Assembly (NCBI RefSeq): GCF_002303925.1
Contig: NZ_MRCS01000024.1
Location: 29,109 to 93,108 of the forward strand
Origin: Pseudomonas sp. ACN8
GTDB taxonomy: Bacteria; Pseudomonadota; Gammaproteobacteria; Pseudomonadales; Pseudomonadaceae
Length of the DNA: 64,000 bases
Reading direction: 5' to 3'
Positions within the stretch are counted from its first letter, which is position 1, and every line of letters starts with the position of its first letter. Positions 18,188-27,476 of this stretch are shown in pieces. The notes under the pieces are model-generated. The model made no database searches. It saw only the letters and a program-made list of their open reading frames with translations, and was not told where the DNA came from. Made by a program: the position numbers and the translations under genes.

Positions 18188-18288
18188 GACGCCGGCATCT
18201 GCTGCGTTGGAGCCCACCTCGATGATGCTCATTGCCAAAAGGCAACTCCGCTCATCGAGGTGGGCTCCGCCTTGCATCTACCGGCGTC
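18188..18288. repeat. 101-base palindromic element between purH and purD
   Basis: A 17-base perfect arm, GGAGCCCACCTCGATGA at 18209-18225, is complementary to 18252-18268. An inner hairpin TTGCC-AAAA-GGCAA sits in the loop, and an outer pair GACGCCGG/CCGGCGTC closes the ends at 18188-18195 and 18281-18288. There is no T-run. The sequence differs from the local REP family. It may attenuate or stabilise the purH-purD transcript, or be another repetitive palindrome type. Confidence 0.7.
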
Positions 18289-18358
18289 ATTGCAACCTCC
18301 TAGGGCGTAAAGCGCTTTAGGTTCTAAAACAGAATTAGCGTCATCCGAGGTTTTTGAA

Positions 18359-19654
18359 ATGAATGTTTTGATCATTGGCAGCGGTGGCCGTGAACACGCC
18401 CTGGCCTGGAAAGTGGCTCAGGATCCGCGCGTGCAGAAGGTGTTCGTGGCTCCGGGCAACGCCGGTACCGCCATCGAAGCCAAATGCGAGAACGTCGCCA
18501 TCGACGTACTGGCGCTTGAGCAACTGGCAGACTTTGCCGAGAAAAACGTTTCCCTGACCATCGTTGGCCCTGAAGTGCCGCTGGTGGCCGGTGTTGTGGA
18601 TCTGTTCCGCAGCCGTGGCCTGGATTGCTTCGGTCCGACCGCTGGCGCTGCGCAACTGGAAGGTTCGAAAGCCTTCACCAAGGACTTCCTGGCGCGCCAC
18701 AAGATCCCGACTGCCGACTACCAGAACTTCACCGAAATCGAGCCGGCCCTGGCTTACCTGCGTGAAAAAGGCGCTCCGATCGTGATCAAGGCCGATGGCC
18801 TGGCCGCCGGTAAAGGCGTGATCGTCGCCATGACCCTGGCCGAAGCCGAAGACGCCGTGCGCGACATGCTGGCGGGCAATGCCTTTGGCGATGCGGGTTC
18901 GCGCGTGGTCATCGAAGAGTTCCTGGACGGCGAAGAAGCCAGTTTCATCGTCATGGTCGACGGCAAGAACGTGCTGCCAATGGCCACCAGCCAGGACCAC
19001 AAACGCGTCGGCGACGGCGACACCGGTCCGAACACCGGCGGCATGGGTGCTTACTCCCCGGCGCCAGTGGTCACCGCCGAAGTGCACAAGCGTGTCATGG
19101 ACCTGGTGATCTGGCCGACCGTGCGCGGCATGGCCGAGGAAGGCAACGTCTACACTGGTTTCCTGTATGCCGGCCTGATGATCGACAAGGCTGGTAACCC
19201 AAAAGTCATCGAATTCAACTGCCGCTTCGGCGACCCTGAGACCCAACCGGTGATGCTGCGCCTGCAGTCGAGCCTGGTGCTGCTGGTCGAGGCCGCCCTG
19301 GCCCAGGCGCTGGACAAGGTAGAAGCACAATGGGATCCACGCCCGAGCGTTGGTATCGTGCTGGCCGCTGGCGGCTATCCTGGTGACTACGCCAAAGGCG
19401 TGGCCATCAATGGCCTGGATGCAGCGGCTGCACTGGAAGGCAAAGTCTTCCACGCCGGTACTGCGCTCAAGGACGGTCAAGTTGTAACGGCCGGCGGTCG
19501 GGTGCTTTGCGCCACGGCCATGGGCGCAAGCGTAGATGCTGCGCAGCAGCAGGCCTACAAGCTGGCGGCATCGATTGACTGGGAAGGCTGTTTCTATCGC
19601 AAGGACATTGGCTACCGTGCCATTGCCCGCGAGCGTGGCGAAAATCAGGAATAA
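18359..19654 (+). CDS. purD: Phosphoribosylamine-glycine ligase (GARS)
   Basis: ATP-dependent joining of glycine to phosphoribosylamine in purine synthesis. The 431-residue ATP-grasp enzyme opens with MNVLIIGSGGREHALAWK. It shows IVIKADGLAAGKGVIVA for ATP binding, TGGMGAYSPAPVV, and the metal-binding VIEFNCRFGDPETQPV. Normal length for the family. It probably shares a transcript with purH, and a hairpin lies just downstream. Confidence 0.96.
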   Translation: MNVLIIGSGGREHALAWKVAQDPRVQKVFVAPGNAGTAIEAKCENVAIDVLALEQLADFAEKNVSLTIVGPEVPLVAGVVDLFRSRGLDCFGPTAGAAQLEGSKAFTKDFLARHKIPTADYQNFTEIEPALAYLREKGAPIVIKADGLAAGKGVIVAMTLAEAEDAVRDMLAGNAFGDAGSRVVIEEFLDGEEASFIVMVDGKNVLPMATSQDHKRVGDGDTGPNTGGMGAYSPAPVVTAEVHKRVMDLVIWPTVRGMAEEGNVYTGFLYAGLMIDKAGNPKVIEFNCRFGDPETQPVMLRLQSSLVLLVEAALAQALDKVEAQWDPRPSVGIVLAAGGYPGDYAKGVAINGLDAAAALEGKVFHAGTALKDGQVVTAGGRVLCATAMGASVDAAQQQAYKLAASIDWEGCFYRKDIGYRAIARERGENQE

Positions 19655-19666
19655 GGTAAACACCGC

Positions 19667-19697
19667 GCCAGGCAATGAACACCGTTTATTGCCTGGC
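19667..19697 (+). terminator. Hairpin after purD, possible terminator
   Basis: A 10-base perfect arm, GCCAGGCAAT, with complement ATTGCCTGGC and an 11-base loop starts 13 bases after the purD stop. There is no T-run, so termination strength is uncertain. It separates purD from retS. Confidence 0.5.
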
Positions 19698-19754
19698 TAT
19701 TCCGGCGCCGCGCATCGTTATATTCTGGCATCAACCTAACGAAGGGATTTCGCC

Positions 19755-22532
19755 GTGCGCTGGCTCAGGATTGCCATAAGCTTGACCGTCACTTTGCTGA
19801 CCTTGCTCTGCATGCTACCGGCCCAGGCCGCGCAAGGCAGTGGCTGGGCGGTATTGCTCGACGAACAGGGCGACCTGCAACTGAGCGACATCCGTTCCGC
19901 ACGCTACACCAATCAATTCAGCCCTATCGAACTCGACCGCATTACCGCGGCCGAACCCGATGGCGCGCTATGGTTGCGATTCAGGCTTGCACCGGGTAAG
20001 CACGAACAGTTGCTGCGCGTGTTCGCGCCTGACTTGCGCCAGTTCAACATGTACGTACTGGACGGCGACAAGCTGATCGATCAATCCAGCACGGGCAACG
20101 AACGCCCCCAATCCGAGCGACCACTGCCCAGCAACGACTTCATGCTGGCCCTGCCGCAAAGCGACACCCCTCTCGACGTATACCTGCGACTGGCCTCCGA
20201 CCACCAGTTACGGCCCTATATCACCCTGCAATCGGCGATCCTCTCGGCCGCCAACCAGAACCAGACGCTGATCTATGGTCTGCTGTTCGGTTGCATCGCC
20301 ATGCTGATCCTGCACAACCTCATCCGCTACGCCTACACCCGCTCGCGCAGCGCCCTCTGGTTGGCGGCGTGCGAAGGTTTGTTGATGCTCAGCCTGCTGT
20401 TGTTGCTGAACCTCGCCGGCCCCTGGCTGCCGGACTGGCATGCACTGCAAACGCCAGGGGCTTACCTGGCATTGATAATGACCGCGCCCTGCGGCCTGAT
20501 GCTTGCCTATCGCTTCTTCGCCCCGCTCGGGCCGCATCCGCTGAACCGATTGCTGCTTGGCGAGGTCCTGCTCATCACCGCGTGCGGGCTGATGCTGCTG
20601 TTCGTCAATACCTTGCCGCTGAACTTCATCACCTACGGCCTGGTGGCGTTGGCGGGCCTGACCATGCTGTTCATCAGCGCCTATCACTGGCAAAAAGGTT
20701 ATCGCCCGGCTCGCCTCTTCGTGGCGGCCATGGTGGTGTTCAACCTCGGGACACTGGTCATCCTGCCCGCCCTGTTGGGGCTGACCCTGGTCGAACCCAA
20801 TGGCCTGATCACTACCTTGCTGGTGTTCATCTGCATCAGCGGCCTGTTGATGAGCATTGCGTTGAGCGAGCGCCAGCGCCGCATCACCGAAGACCGCTTC
20901 AGCATCAGTCGTGACCTGGCGGCCAGCAACGCAGAGATCAACGCCAAGGCCGAGTTCCTGGCGAAGATCAGCCATGAGATCCGCACCCCGATGAATGGTG
21001 TCCTCGGCATGACCGAGCTGTTGCTGGGTACACCGCTTTCGGTCAAGCAACGCGACTATGTACAGACGATCCACAGCGCCGGTAACGAACTGCTGACGCT
21101 GATCAACGAAATTCTCGACATCTCCAAACTCGAGTCCGGACAGATCGAACTGGACGATGTGCAGTTCGACCTCAATGCACTGATCGAAGACTGCCTGAGT
21201 ATCTTCCGCGCCAAGGCCGAGCAGCAAAATGTCGAGTTGATCAGCTTCATCCAGCCGCAAGTGCCGCGGGTGATCAGCGGTGACCCGACACGCTTGCGCC
21301 AGACGCTGTTGAGCCTGCTTGAAAACGCCCTGAAAAAAACCGATGAAGGCGAAATCCTGATCGTCGTGGCGCTCGACGAACGCAACACCAAACCACGCCT
21401 GCGTATCGCCGTGCAGGACAGCGGCGAGCCCATGGACGCCGAAGAACGCGACGCCCTGATGCACGCCGAACTGCACAGCCGGCATTTTCTTTCGGCCACC
21501 CGGCTGGGCGGCAACCTGGGGCTGGTGATTGCCCGCCAACTGATCCGCCTGATGCAGGGGGAATTCGGGATCAAGAGCGGCAACAACCAGGGCAGCACCC
21601 TGTGGCTGACCCTGCCACTGGACCCGGATCGCCTGGAACACCCGACCTCCGACCTCGACGGCCCGCTGCAAGGTGCGCGGGTATTGGTGGTGGACGACAA
21701 TGAGACCTGTCGCAAGGTCCTGGTGCAACAATGCAGCGCCTGGGGCCTGAATGTCAGCGCCGCGCCTTCCGGCAAGGAAGCGCTGGCCCTGTTGCGTACC
21801 AAGGCTCATTTGCGTGATTACTTCGATGTGGTCCTGCTGGATCAGAACATGCCCGGCATGACCGGCATGCAACTGGCGGCCAAGATCAAGGAAGACCCGA
21901 GCCTGAACCACGACATCCTGCTGATCATGCTCACCGGCATCAGCAACGCACCGAGCAAGATCATCGCGCGCAACTCCGGGATCAAGCGCATCCTCGCCAA
22001 GCCGGTTGCCGGCTACACCCTCAAAACCACCCTGGCCGACGAACTGACCCAGCGCAACAAAGGGCTCGTCGCAACCCAACCCGCGCCAAGCGGCCCGGCG
22101 TTGCCGGTCAAGGTCCCCTCCGACTTCCGCATTCTGGTCGCTGAAGACAACAGCATCTCGACCAAGGTGATCCGCGGCATGCTGAGCAAGCTCAACCTGC
22201 AACCGGATACCGCCTGCAATGGCGAAGAAGCCCTGCAGGCGATGAAAGCCCAGCGTTACGACCTGGTGCTGATGGATTGCGAAATGCCGATCCTCGACGG
22301 TTTCTCGGCCACCCAGCAGTTGCGGGCCTGGGAAGTCGGCAACCAGCGGGCCCGTACCCCTGTGGTAGCGTTGACCGCCCATATCCTTGCCGAACACAAA
22401 GAGCGTGCGCGACAGGCCGGCATGGACGGACACATGGCCAAGCCGGTGGAGCTGTCGCAGTTGCGCGAACTGATCGAGCACTGGGTCGCCCAGCGTGACC
22501 AGCAGAATCGCACGACAACCCAAACGTCCTGA
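19755..22532 (+). CDS. retS: Hybrid sensor histidine kinase RetS
   Basis: Controls the switch between acute virulence/motility and biofilm states by antagonising the GacS-GacA-Rsm pathway in Pseudomonas. The 925 residues have a signal peptide, a periplasmic 7TMR-DISMED2 domain (about 30-165), seven membrane segments (about 175-375), a HisKA region with His407 in ISHEIRTPMNGVLG, a catalytic domain whose DSGEPM replaces the usual DxGxG, and two receiver domains with Asp696 (LLDQNMPGM) and Asp841 (LMDCEMPIL). The domain layout and the purD neighbour match PA4856. The start is GTG. Confidence 0.93.
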   Translation: MRWLRIAISLTVTLLTLLCMLPAQAAQGSGWAVLLDEQGDLQLSDIRSARYTNQFSPIELDRITAAEPDGALWLRFRLAPGKHEQLLRVFAPDLRQFNMYVLDGDKLIDQSSTGNERPQSERPLPSNDFMLALPQSDTPLDVYLRLASDHQLRPYITLQSAILSAANQNQTLIYGLLFGCIAMLILHNLIRYAYTRSRSALWLAACEGLLMLSLLLLLNLAGPWLPDWHALQTPGAYLALIMTAPCGLMLAYRFFAPLGPHPLNRLLLGEVLLITACGLMLLFVNTLPLNFITYGLVALAGLTMLFISAYHWQKGYRPARLFVAAMVVFNLGTLVILPALLGLTLVEPNGLITTLLVFICISGLLMSIALSERQRRITEDRFSISRDLAASNAEINAKAEFLAKISHEIRTPMNGVLGMTELLLGTPLSVKQRDYVQTIHSAGNELLTLINEILDISKLESGQIELDDVQFDLNALIEDCLSIFRAKAEQQNVELISFIQPQVPRVISGDPTRLRQTLLSLLENALKKTDEGEILIVVALDERNTKPRLRIAVQDSGEPMDAEERDALMHAELHSRHFLSATRLGGNLGLVIARQLIRLMQGEFGIKSGNNQGSTLWLTLPLDPDRLEHPTSDLDGPLQGARVLVVDDNETCRKVLVQQCSAWGLNVSAAPSGKEALALLRTKAHLRDYFDVVLLDQNMPGMTGMQLAAKIKEDPSLNHDILLIMLTGISNAPSKIIARNSGIKRILAKPVAGYTLKTTLADELTQRNKGLVATQPAPSGPALPVKVPSDFRILVAEDNSISTKVIRGMLSKLNLQPDTACNGEEALQAMKAQRYDLVLMDCEMPILDGFSATQQLRAWEVGNQRARTPVVALTAHILAEHKERARQAGMDGHMAKPVELSQLRELIEHWVAQRDQQNRTTTQTS

Positions 22533-22597
22533 GCCGACAGACTCCGCAACCCCTGATAGACTCCCACTCGACTTTTCTTGCCAGTGAGCCCGGCACC

Positions 22598-23194
22598 ATG
22601 CTCCATGTGTTGTTCAGCGTTTATCTGAAGATGCTGGTGCTCTACAGCCCATTCTTCGTATTGTCCTGCTTCATCAGCCTGACCCGTGGTTATTCGCGCA
22701 AGGAACAGCGTCGGCTGGCCTGGAAAGTAGCGGTTGCCACCCTGGTCTCCAGTGTGCTGCTGTACCTGTTCGGCCGAGTGATTTTCAGTGTTTTCGGCAT
22801 TACCGTGGACGCATTCCGCATTGGCGCCGGCAGTGTGCTGTTCATTTCGGCGCTGGGCATGGCACAAGGCAAATCGGCGGTACAGACCGACAACGTGCAG
22901 CAGGATGTCACCATCGTTCCACTGACCATCCCGCTGACAGTCGGCCCCGGCACCATCGGTGCCTTGCTGGTGATGGGCGTGAGCCAGCCGCACTGGGACG
23001 ACAAGCTCACGGCCATTGTCAGCATTGCCCTGGCCAGTTTTACCGTGGGCGTGGTGCTGTTTTTGTCCGGTCGTATCGAGCGCATTCTCGGCGACCAGGG
23101 GTTGCAGATTGTCAGCCGATTGATGGGGTTGTTCGTGTGTGCACTGGCGGCTCAGATCATCTTCACCGGGGTGAAAGGGTACTTGGTGCCTTGA
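22598..23194 (+). CDS. MarC family inner-membrane protein
   Basis: 198 residues with about six hydrophobic helices and the MarC signature region (VTIVPLTIPLTVGPGTIGALLVMG, about residues 103-126). MarC/YhgN proteins are integral membrane proteins of unknown transport function; early claims of a multidrug resistance role were not upheld. It follows retS by 65 bases, matching PA4857 in PAO1. In PAO1 the next genes are the urea transporter, whereas here 19 kb of other genes intervene. Confidence 0.88.
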   Translation: MLHVLFSVYLKMLVLYSPFFVLSCFISLTRGYSRKEQRRLAWKVAVATLVSSVLLYLFGRVIFSVFGITVDAFRIGAGSVLFISALGMAQGKSAVQTDNVQQDVTIVPLTIPLTVGPGTIGALLVMGVSQPHWDDKLTAIVSIALASFTVGVVLFLSGRIERILGDQGLQIVSRLMGLFVCALAAQIIFTGVKGYLVP

Positions 23195-23379
23195 ACACAA
23201 AGCGCTCCGGTTCAGGCAAGTCGTGGGGCCAGTGGACTCGAAACATCCACGCACCTCACCACTGCACGATGCCTGCATCGCACTCCTTGCAACAGCCAAT
23301 GATGCAAACCGGGCAACCCCTCTCCCTCTGTTTCAAACAGGCCAGAGACCATCAGCCTCTGACCCTGGCTTAGTTGAGT

Positions 23380-24225
23380 TCAACGCCTGCGTCGCGGAAA
23401 TCTTTTAGCCAACACTTCTTTTCGATTCTGCGCCAGGATAAATTCGACATCCTCTTTTACTTCAGCGTAAGCAGAAGGATTAAAAGCGAGAAAGTTGGAG
23501 CCCTGATAAATTTCGAGACTTGCAATTTTCAAATCCAAAAACAAAACACCAGCACCCACTTGATCCCCAACATGATTAACGGACGAAAACGAAACCAAAA
23601 CCAATCCGTTCTTCGTTTGCTCGCAAGGCAGCAAGGCCAGTTTTACACCCTTGGCCTTGGTCACTTCATAGTTGAAAACCTTGATTGTTTCAGGTTCTTT
23701 TTCCAATGCTGACAACGTGCTGTCCGCAACGGCACCTAGCACGGTTGCACCTGGAATGGCATTTTTTGCCGCTTCAACGCCTGCCTGGATAATAGTGGTG
23801 ACAACATTTTTCATTGTCCCGCTGCCAGTCCTTTTCTTGTATTCGATACTCGCGTTGATGGGAACAGAACACCCCATATCCTCCATACACTGGAGAAAGG
23901 CCCGGTGCCAGGCGGCAGGGCTATGACTATCTTTAGTTTCGCGATCGGCCTCCAACTTCGAAAACTTTATGAGGTTTTCGATAATCGTCATATTTTCAAG
24001 CGAAATATTATCGCCATAACCAATCAGCGCATTACCCAAAACCAAAGCATCCAAGTCCTTGGTAGGGCTAGACTCGTTCAATGCCTTGGGTGAACTCGAC
24101 GCAGTGGTCGACGTTAATGCTTCTACACGAGGGACACTATTCAACAATGACTTCGACCTGGCAAGACGCGCCTTCCCAATATCGGTGCATTGTTTGTGAG
24201 TGATAAAATCTTCCGCAATATCCAT
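23380..24225 (-). CDS. Orphan protein, paralogue of the gene at 29078
   Basis: 281 residues, no recognised family. I chose the ATG (MDIAEDFITH) nine bases after an AAGGAG ribosome site; a TTG three codons earlier is too close to it. No signal peptide. A small-residue-rich stretch at about 141-175 (VVTTIIQAGVEAAKNAIPGA and on) could insert in membranes. It aligns with the product of 29078-29725 with equal spacing at several points: SL-x30-W-x11-G near 75-118, then P200, GVLFL at 226-230, Gln241 and KRF at 274. Base composition is visibly AT-richer than the flanking genes, which suggests acquisition. Confidence 0.7.
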   Translation of the reverse strand: MDIAEDFITHKQCTDIGKARLARSKSLLNSVPRVEALTSTTASSSPKALNESSPTKDLDALVLGNALIGYGDNISLENMTIIENLIKFSKLEADRETKDSHSPAAWHRAFLQCMEDMGCSVPINASIEYKKRTGSGTMKNVVTTIIQAGVEAAKNAIPGATVLGAVADSTLSALEKEPETIKVFNYEVTKAKGVKLALLPCEQTKNGLVLVSFSSVNHVGDQVGAGVLFLDLKIASLEIYQGSNFLAFNPSAYAEVKEDVEFILAQNRKEVLAKRFPRRRR

Positions 24226-24409
24226 ATCGAGCAACTCCTTTAAATTCGTTTAAGCCTCCAATAGAGACAAAACGAATCTAAACCACCCCAACCCCGCTAT
24301 CAAACCCGATTAAATGTCGATATATGTAAGCGACCATAAAGCCTTACAAACACGCAGCCATTGTCGAGCAATCCAGCTCGAGCAACGCTGCACTGAACCG
24401 TCATATCAC

Positions 24410-26119
24410 TTAGTTAATATCAATTAATTTATCACCATAACTACGCGGTGTATAAACCCACGACATTCCTTGCGAACGATGAAACACACGAGTCGTGGAT
24501 GAGCCAATCAACACCATGGTCCGCATGTCGACCTGGTCTGGAGTCAATTGAGAGAGCGTCGTCACCCGTAATGTTTGCCCCGGGCGTCCGACATCACGCC
24601 CAAGCACGACTGGCGTTTGCGGTGCGCGATGTTGGGCGACGATCTCCAGCGCACGTCCCAGTTGCCAAGGCCGGGAACGCGAGATCGGATTGTAGAACGC
24701 CATTGCCAGATCAGCTTGCGCAGCCAGATCCAGACGTTTTTCAATGATCGACCATGGCTTGAGGTTATCCGACAGCGACAGTACACAGAAGTCATGCCCC
24801 AGCGGCGCACCGGCTTGAGCCGCTGTTGCCAGCGAGGCGGAAACCCCCGGCAAAATCTCGAGATCGACGTTGTGCCAATGGACGTCGGTGGATTCGTGCA
24901 GCGCCTCCAGCACCGCCGCCGCCATGGCGAAAACACCTGGATCGCCTGATGAAACCACCACCACCGAACGCCCCTGGGCCGCCAGCTCGAAAGCGTGTCG
25001 GGCGCGCTGCATCTCTTCACGGTTGTCGGTGCAATGCAGCACCTGATCGTCGCGAAACGGCCCGGCCATGCGCACGTAGGTTTCGTAACCCAATATATCG
25101 TTGGCGCGGGCCAGTTCAGCCTTCACGGCCGGCACCATCAGTTCAGCAGCGCCCGGCCCGAGGCCGATCACCGCCAGCCGTCCACGTGGGCGGCCGATTT
25201 GCAACGGGTCCAGCGGCTGCTCTGCCACCGCAATGGCAACAGTGTCGCTATCAAGCATGGAAACGGGCTGGCCAATGGCGGTACTCAGACGTTCGCCAAG
25301 CACCATCTCAGCCTGGGCAAAGCGCAACGGCACACCCAATTCAAGCGCCGCTTCGCGCAACCCCGGGCTGGCCATTTCGGTGTCGGCAGCCAAAAGACAA
25401 GCCAGCGACTGCACGGCAATTTTTGCCTGATGCAATGCGTCGCGCACCGCCTGCGCGATGCTCTCCACGCCGGCATCCACAGCGACCACCACATTGCGCG
25501 GGTAGATCAACAATTCGTTGGCCGCGGGAGCCCGCTCGGCATGACTGACGTGCACCGCCAGTCGAGCCTGCGCATCTTCGGGCAACTGCGCCTGCACCAG
25601 CCACGGGGCTTCACCCTCAATGCGCACCGTTTCGCCGGCCAACAGATCGGAGACAAAACGCTTGCCCAGCTCCAGATCACCCAAGGCATAACCGCTGGGC
25701 GGGTTGAGCAGGCAGGTGCCGAAACGCAACTCGCCGCTGGTGGTAATCGCCGCGGCGACTTCCAGCGAGGCGGCAATCTCCCGGGCCATCACATTCACTC
25801 CGCCAAGACCACCCAGCAGTGGAACCACGGCGCTGCCGTCTTCGGCCACCGCCAATACCGGTGGTTCAACGCCTTTTTCGAGCAACAGGGGCGCCAGGGT
25901 GCGGATTACGATCCCGGCCGCGCACAGGGCAATGATCGGCGTGCCCTGTTGATAGAGCTCGCGCAAGGTCGCGCCGAATTCGTGATAGACCCGATCCGCG
26001 CCTTCGACCCGTTCGGCCAGGCCATGGATCAGGGCTTCGGGGTACACCTGCTGAATGCTGCGTGCGGTAGCGAGGCTGCCATTGCCGAGAATGACAATCG
26101 CCGGAACTGGACGAGTCAT
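24410..26119 (-). CDS. cobJ: CbiG-CobJ fusion: cobalt-precorrin-5A hydrolase / precorrin-3B C17-methyltransferase
   Basis: Ring contraction step of cobalamin synthesis. The 569 residues join an N-terminal CbiG-like region (about 1-300; central IIALCAAGIVIRTLAP and GGLGGVN motifs and a CobE/CbiG C-terminal part ending near 300) to a C-terminal tetrapyrrole methylase CobJ (about 310-569; LAVIGLGPGAAELMVPA, VVVVSSGDPGVFAMA, FYNPISRSRPWQLGRA). The start ATG overlaps the cobI stop (TGATG), so the two are translationally coupled. The fusion is known in Pseudomonas. Last gene of cobGHIJ. Confidence 0.93.
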   Translation of the reverse strand: MTRPVPAIVILGNGSLATARSIQQVYPEALIHGLAERVEGADRVYHEFGATLRELYQQGTPIIALCAAGIVIRTLAPLLLEKGVEPPVLAVAEDGSAVVPLLGGLGGVNVMAREIAASLEVAAAITTSGELRFGTCLLNPPSGYALGDLELGKRFVSDLLAGETVRIEGEAPWLVQAQLPEDAQARLAVHVSHAERAPAANELLIYPRNVVVAVDAGVESIAQAVRDALHQAKIAVQSLACLLAADTEMASPGLREAALELGVPLRFAQAEMVLGERLSTAIGQPVSMLDSDTVAIAVAEQPLDPLQIGRPRGRLAVIGLGPGAAELMVPAVKAELARANDILGYETYVRMAGPFRDDQVLHCTDNREEMQRARHAFELAAQGRSVVVVSSGDPGVFAMAAAVLEALHESTDVHWHNVDLEILPGVSASLATAAQAGAPLGHDFCVLSLSDNLKPWSIIEKRLDLAAQADLAMAFYNPISRSRPWQLGRALEIVAQHRAPQTPVVLGRDVGRPGQTLRVTTLSQLTPDQVDMRTMVLIGSSTTRVFHRSQGMSWVYTPRSYGDKLIDIN

Positions 26120-26853
26120 CAGCCTTGCCACCTTTCACCGGGAACGATGATCAACGAGAAGTACGGCGAGGACATCGGCTCGACCTGATCCAGCGGCACG
26201 ATCTTCTGATTGGCCATGGTCGCGCGCTCGACGTACAACGCGCGTTCGGCCAGGCCGAGTTCTTCCAGCACCTGGCGAACCTTGGGAAAGTTGCGCCCCA
26301 GTTTCATGATGACGGCCGCATCGGCATCGGCCAGGCGACGCTTGAGTTCGTCGTGCGGCAACACACCGGACAACACCGACAGACTCTGATTGCGATACAC
26401 CAGCGGCGCACCGAGCACCGAGGCCCCGCCGAGCATCGAGCACACGCCCGGCACGACTTCCGCCTGATAACGCTCGGCAAGCCGGTCGTGCAAGTACATG
26501 TAGGAGCCGTAGAAGAACGGATCGCCCTCGCAGATCACTGCCACATCACGGCCCGCATCAAGATGCATCGCCAGCTCTGTGGCGGCGTCATCATAGAAGT
26601 CGCTGATCACTTGCTCGTAGGACAGAGGTGCCGGCAAAGCTTCGGTGGTCACCGGGTACACCAGCGGCAACAGGTTCTGTGCTTCCTGCAGGTGCGCCTC
26701 GATGATACCGAAGGCGTTGCCTTTCTTGCCCTTGGCCACGAAGTACGCCACCACCGGGGATTCGCGCAGCAAACGCAGGGCCTTGACGGTAATCAGTTCC
26801 GGATCACCGGGGCCGACACCGAGGCCGATCAAACGTCCAGGTTGCTGCATCAT
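26119..26853 (-). CDS. cobI: Precorrin-2 C20-methyltransferase
   Basis: SAM-dependent methylation of precorrin-2 at C20. The 244-residue tetrapyrrole methylase begins MMQQPGRLIGLGVGPGDPEL, followed by LITVKALRLLRESPVVAYF and the conserved ICEGDPFFYGSYMYL and VVPGVCSMLGGASVLGAPLV segments. The start overlaps the cobH stop (ATGA) and the stop overlaps cobJ. Confidence 0.95.
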   Translation of the reverse strand: MMQQPGRLIGLGVGPGDPELITVKALRLLRESPVVAYFVAKGKKGNAFGIIEAHLQEAQNLLPLVYPVTTEALPAPLSYEQVISDFYDDAATELAMHLDAGRDVAVICEGDPFFYGSYMYLHDRLAERYQAEVVPGVCSMLGGASVLGAPLVYRNQSLSVLSGVLPHDELKRRLADADAAVIMKLGRNFPKVRQVLEELGLAERALYVERATMANQKIVPLDQVEPMSSPYFSLIIVPGERWQG

Positions 26854-27476
26854 TCGATCTCCGTAGCGAGGGCATTGACGGCAGCGGCAGCCATGGCGCT
26901 ACCGCCCAGGCGTCCCTGCATAATGACAAAAGGCACGCCACGGCTGTCGGCCGCCAGCGCGGCCTTGGATTCGGCTGCGCCGACGAAACCCACTGGAAAA
27001 CCGAGGATCAGTGCCGGTTTCGGCGCACCGGCGTCGAGCATTTCCAGCAGGTAAAACAGTGCCGTCGGGGCGTTGCCGATGACCACCACGCTGCCTTCCA
27101 GGTGCGGACGCCACAGTTCCAGCGCAGCGGCTGAACGGGTATTACCCAATTCACGGGCCAGTTCCGGAACGCTCTCATCGCGCAAGGTGCAGATCACCGG
27201 ATTGTTCGCCGGCAACCGCGCGCGGGTAACGCCTTCGGAAACCATCCGCGCATCGCACAGAATCGGCGCGCCAGCCGCCAGCGCATCACGCCCGGCCTTG
27301 CCCGCCCCTTCGGAAAACTGCAGGCCATCGATGGCCTCGACCATGCCGCAGGCGTGAATGACACGCACCGCGAGTTTCTCCAGATCGTCCGGGATTCGGT
27401 CGAGGTTGGCCTCGGCGCGAATGATCGCGAAGGAGTTGCGATAGATCTCCTGACCGTCGCGGATGTAATCAAGCAT
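26850..27476 (-). CDS. cobH: Precorrin-8X methylmutase
   Basis: Moves the C11 methyl to C12 to form hydrogenobyrinate. The 208 residues begin MLDYIRDGQEIYRNSFAIIR. The catalytic histidine is His41 in RVIHACGM. GNAPTALFYLLEML and ILGFPVGFVGAAESK are family hallmarks. The start was placed at MLDY; a longer frame extends into cobG without homology. It overlaps the end of cobG by eight bases. Confidence 0.95.
   Translation of the reverse strand: MLDYIRDGQEIYRNSFAIIRAEANLDRIPDDLEKLAVRVIHACGMVEAIDGLQFSEGAGKAGRDALAAGAPILCDARMVSEGVTRARLPANNPVICTLRDESVPELARELGNTRSAAALELWRPHLEGSVVVIGNAPTALFYLLEMLDAGAPKPALILGFPVGFVGAAESKAALAADSRGVPFVIMQGRLGGSAMAAAAVNALATEIE

Noticed and set aside
20208..22523. 771-codon minus-strand frame opposite retS
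   Set aside because: Long antisense frames are common here because of high third-position GC. retS has clear kinase and receiver motifs, while the antisense product has none.
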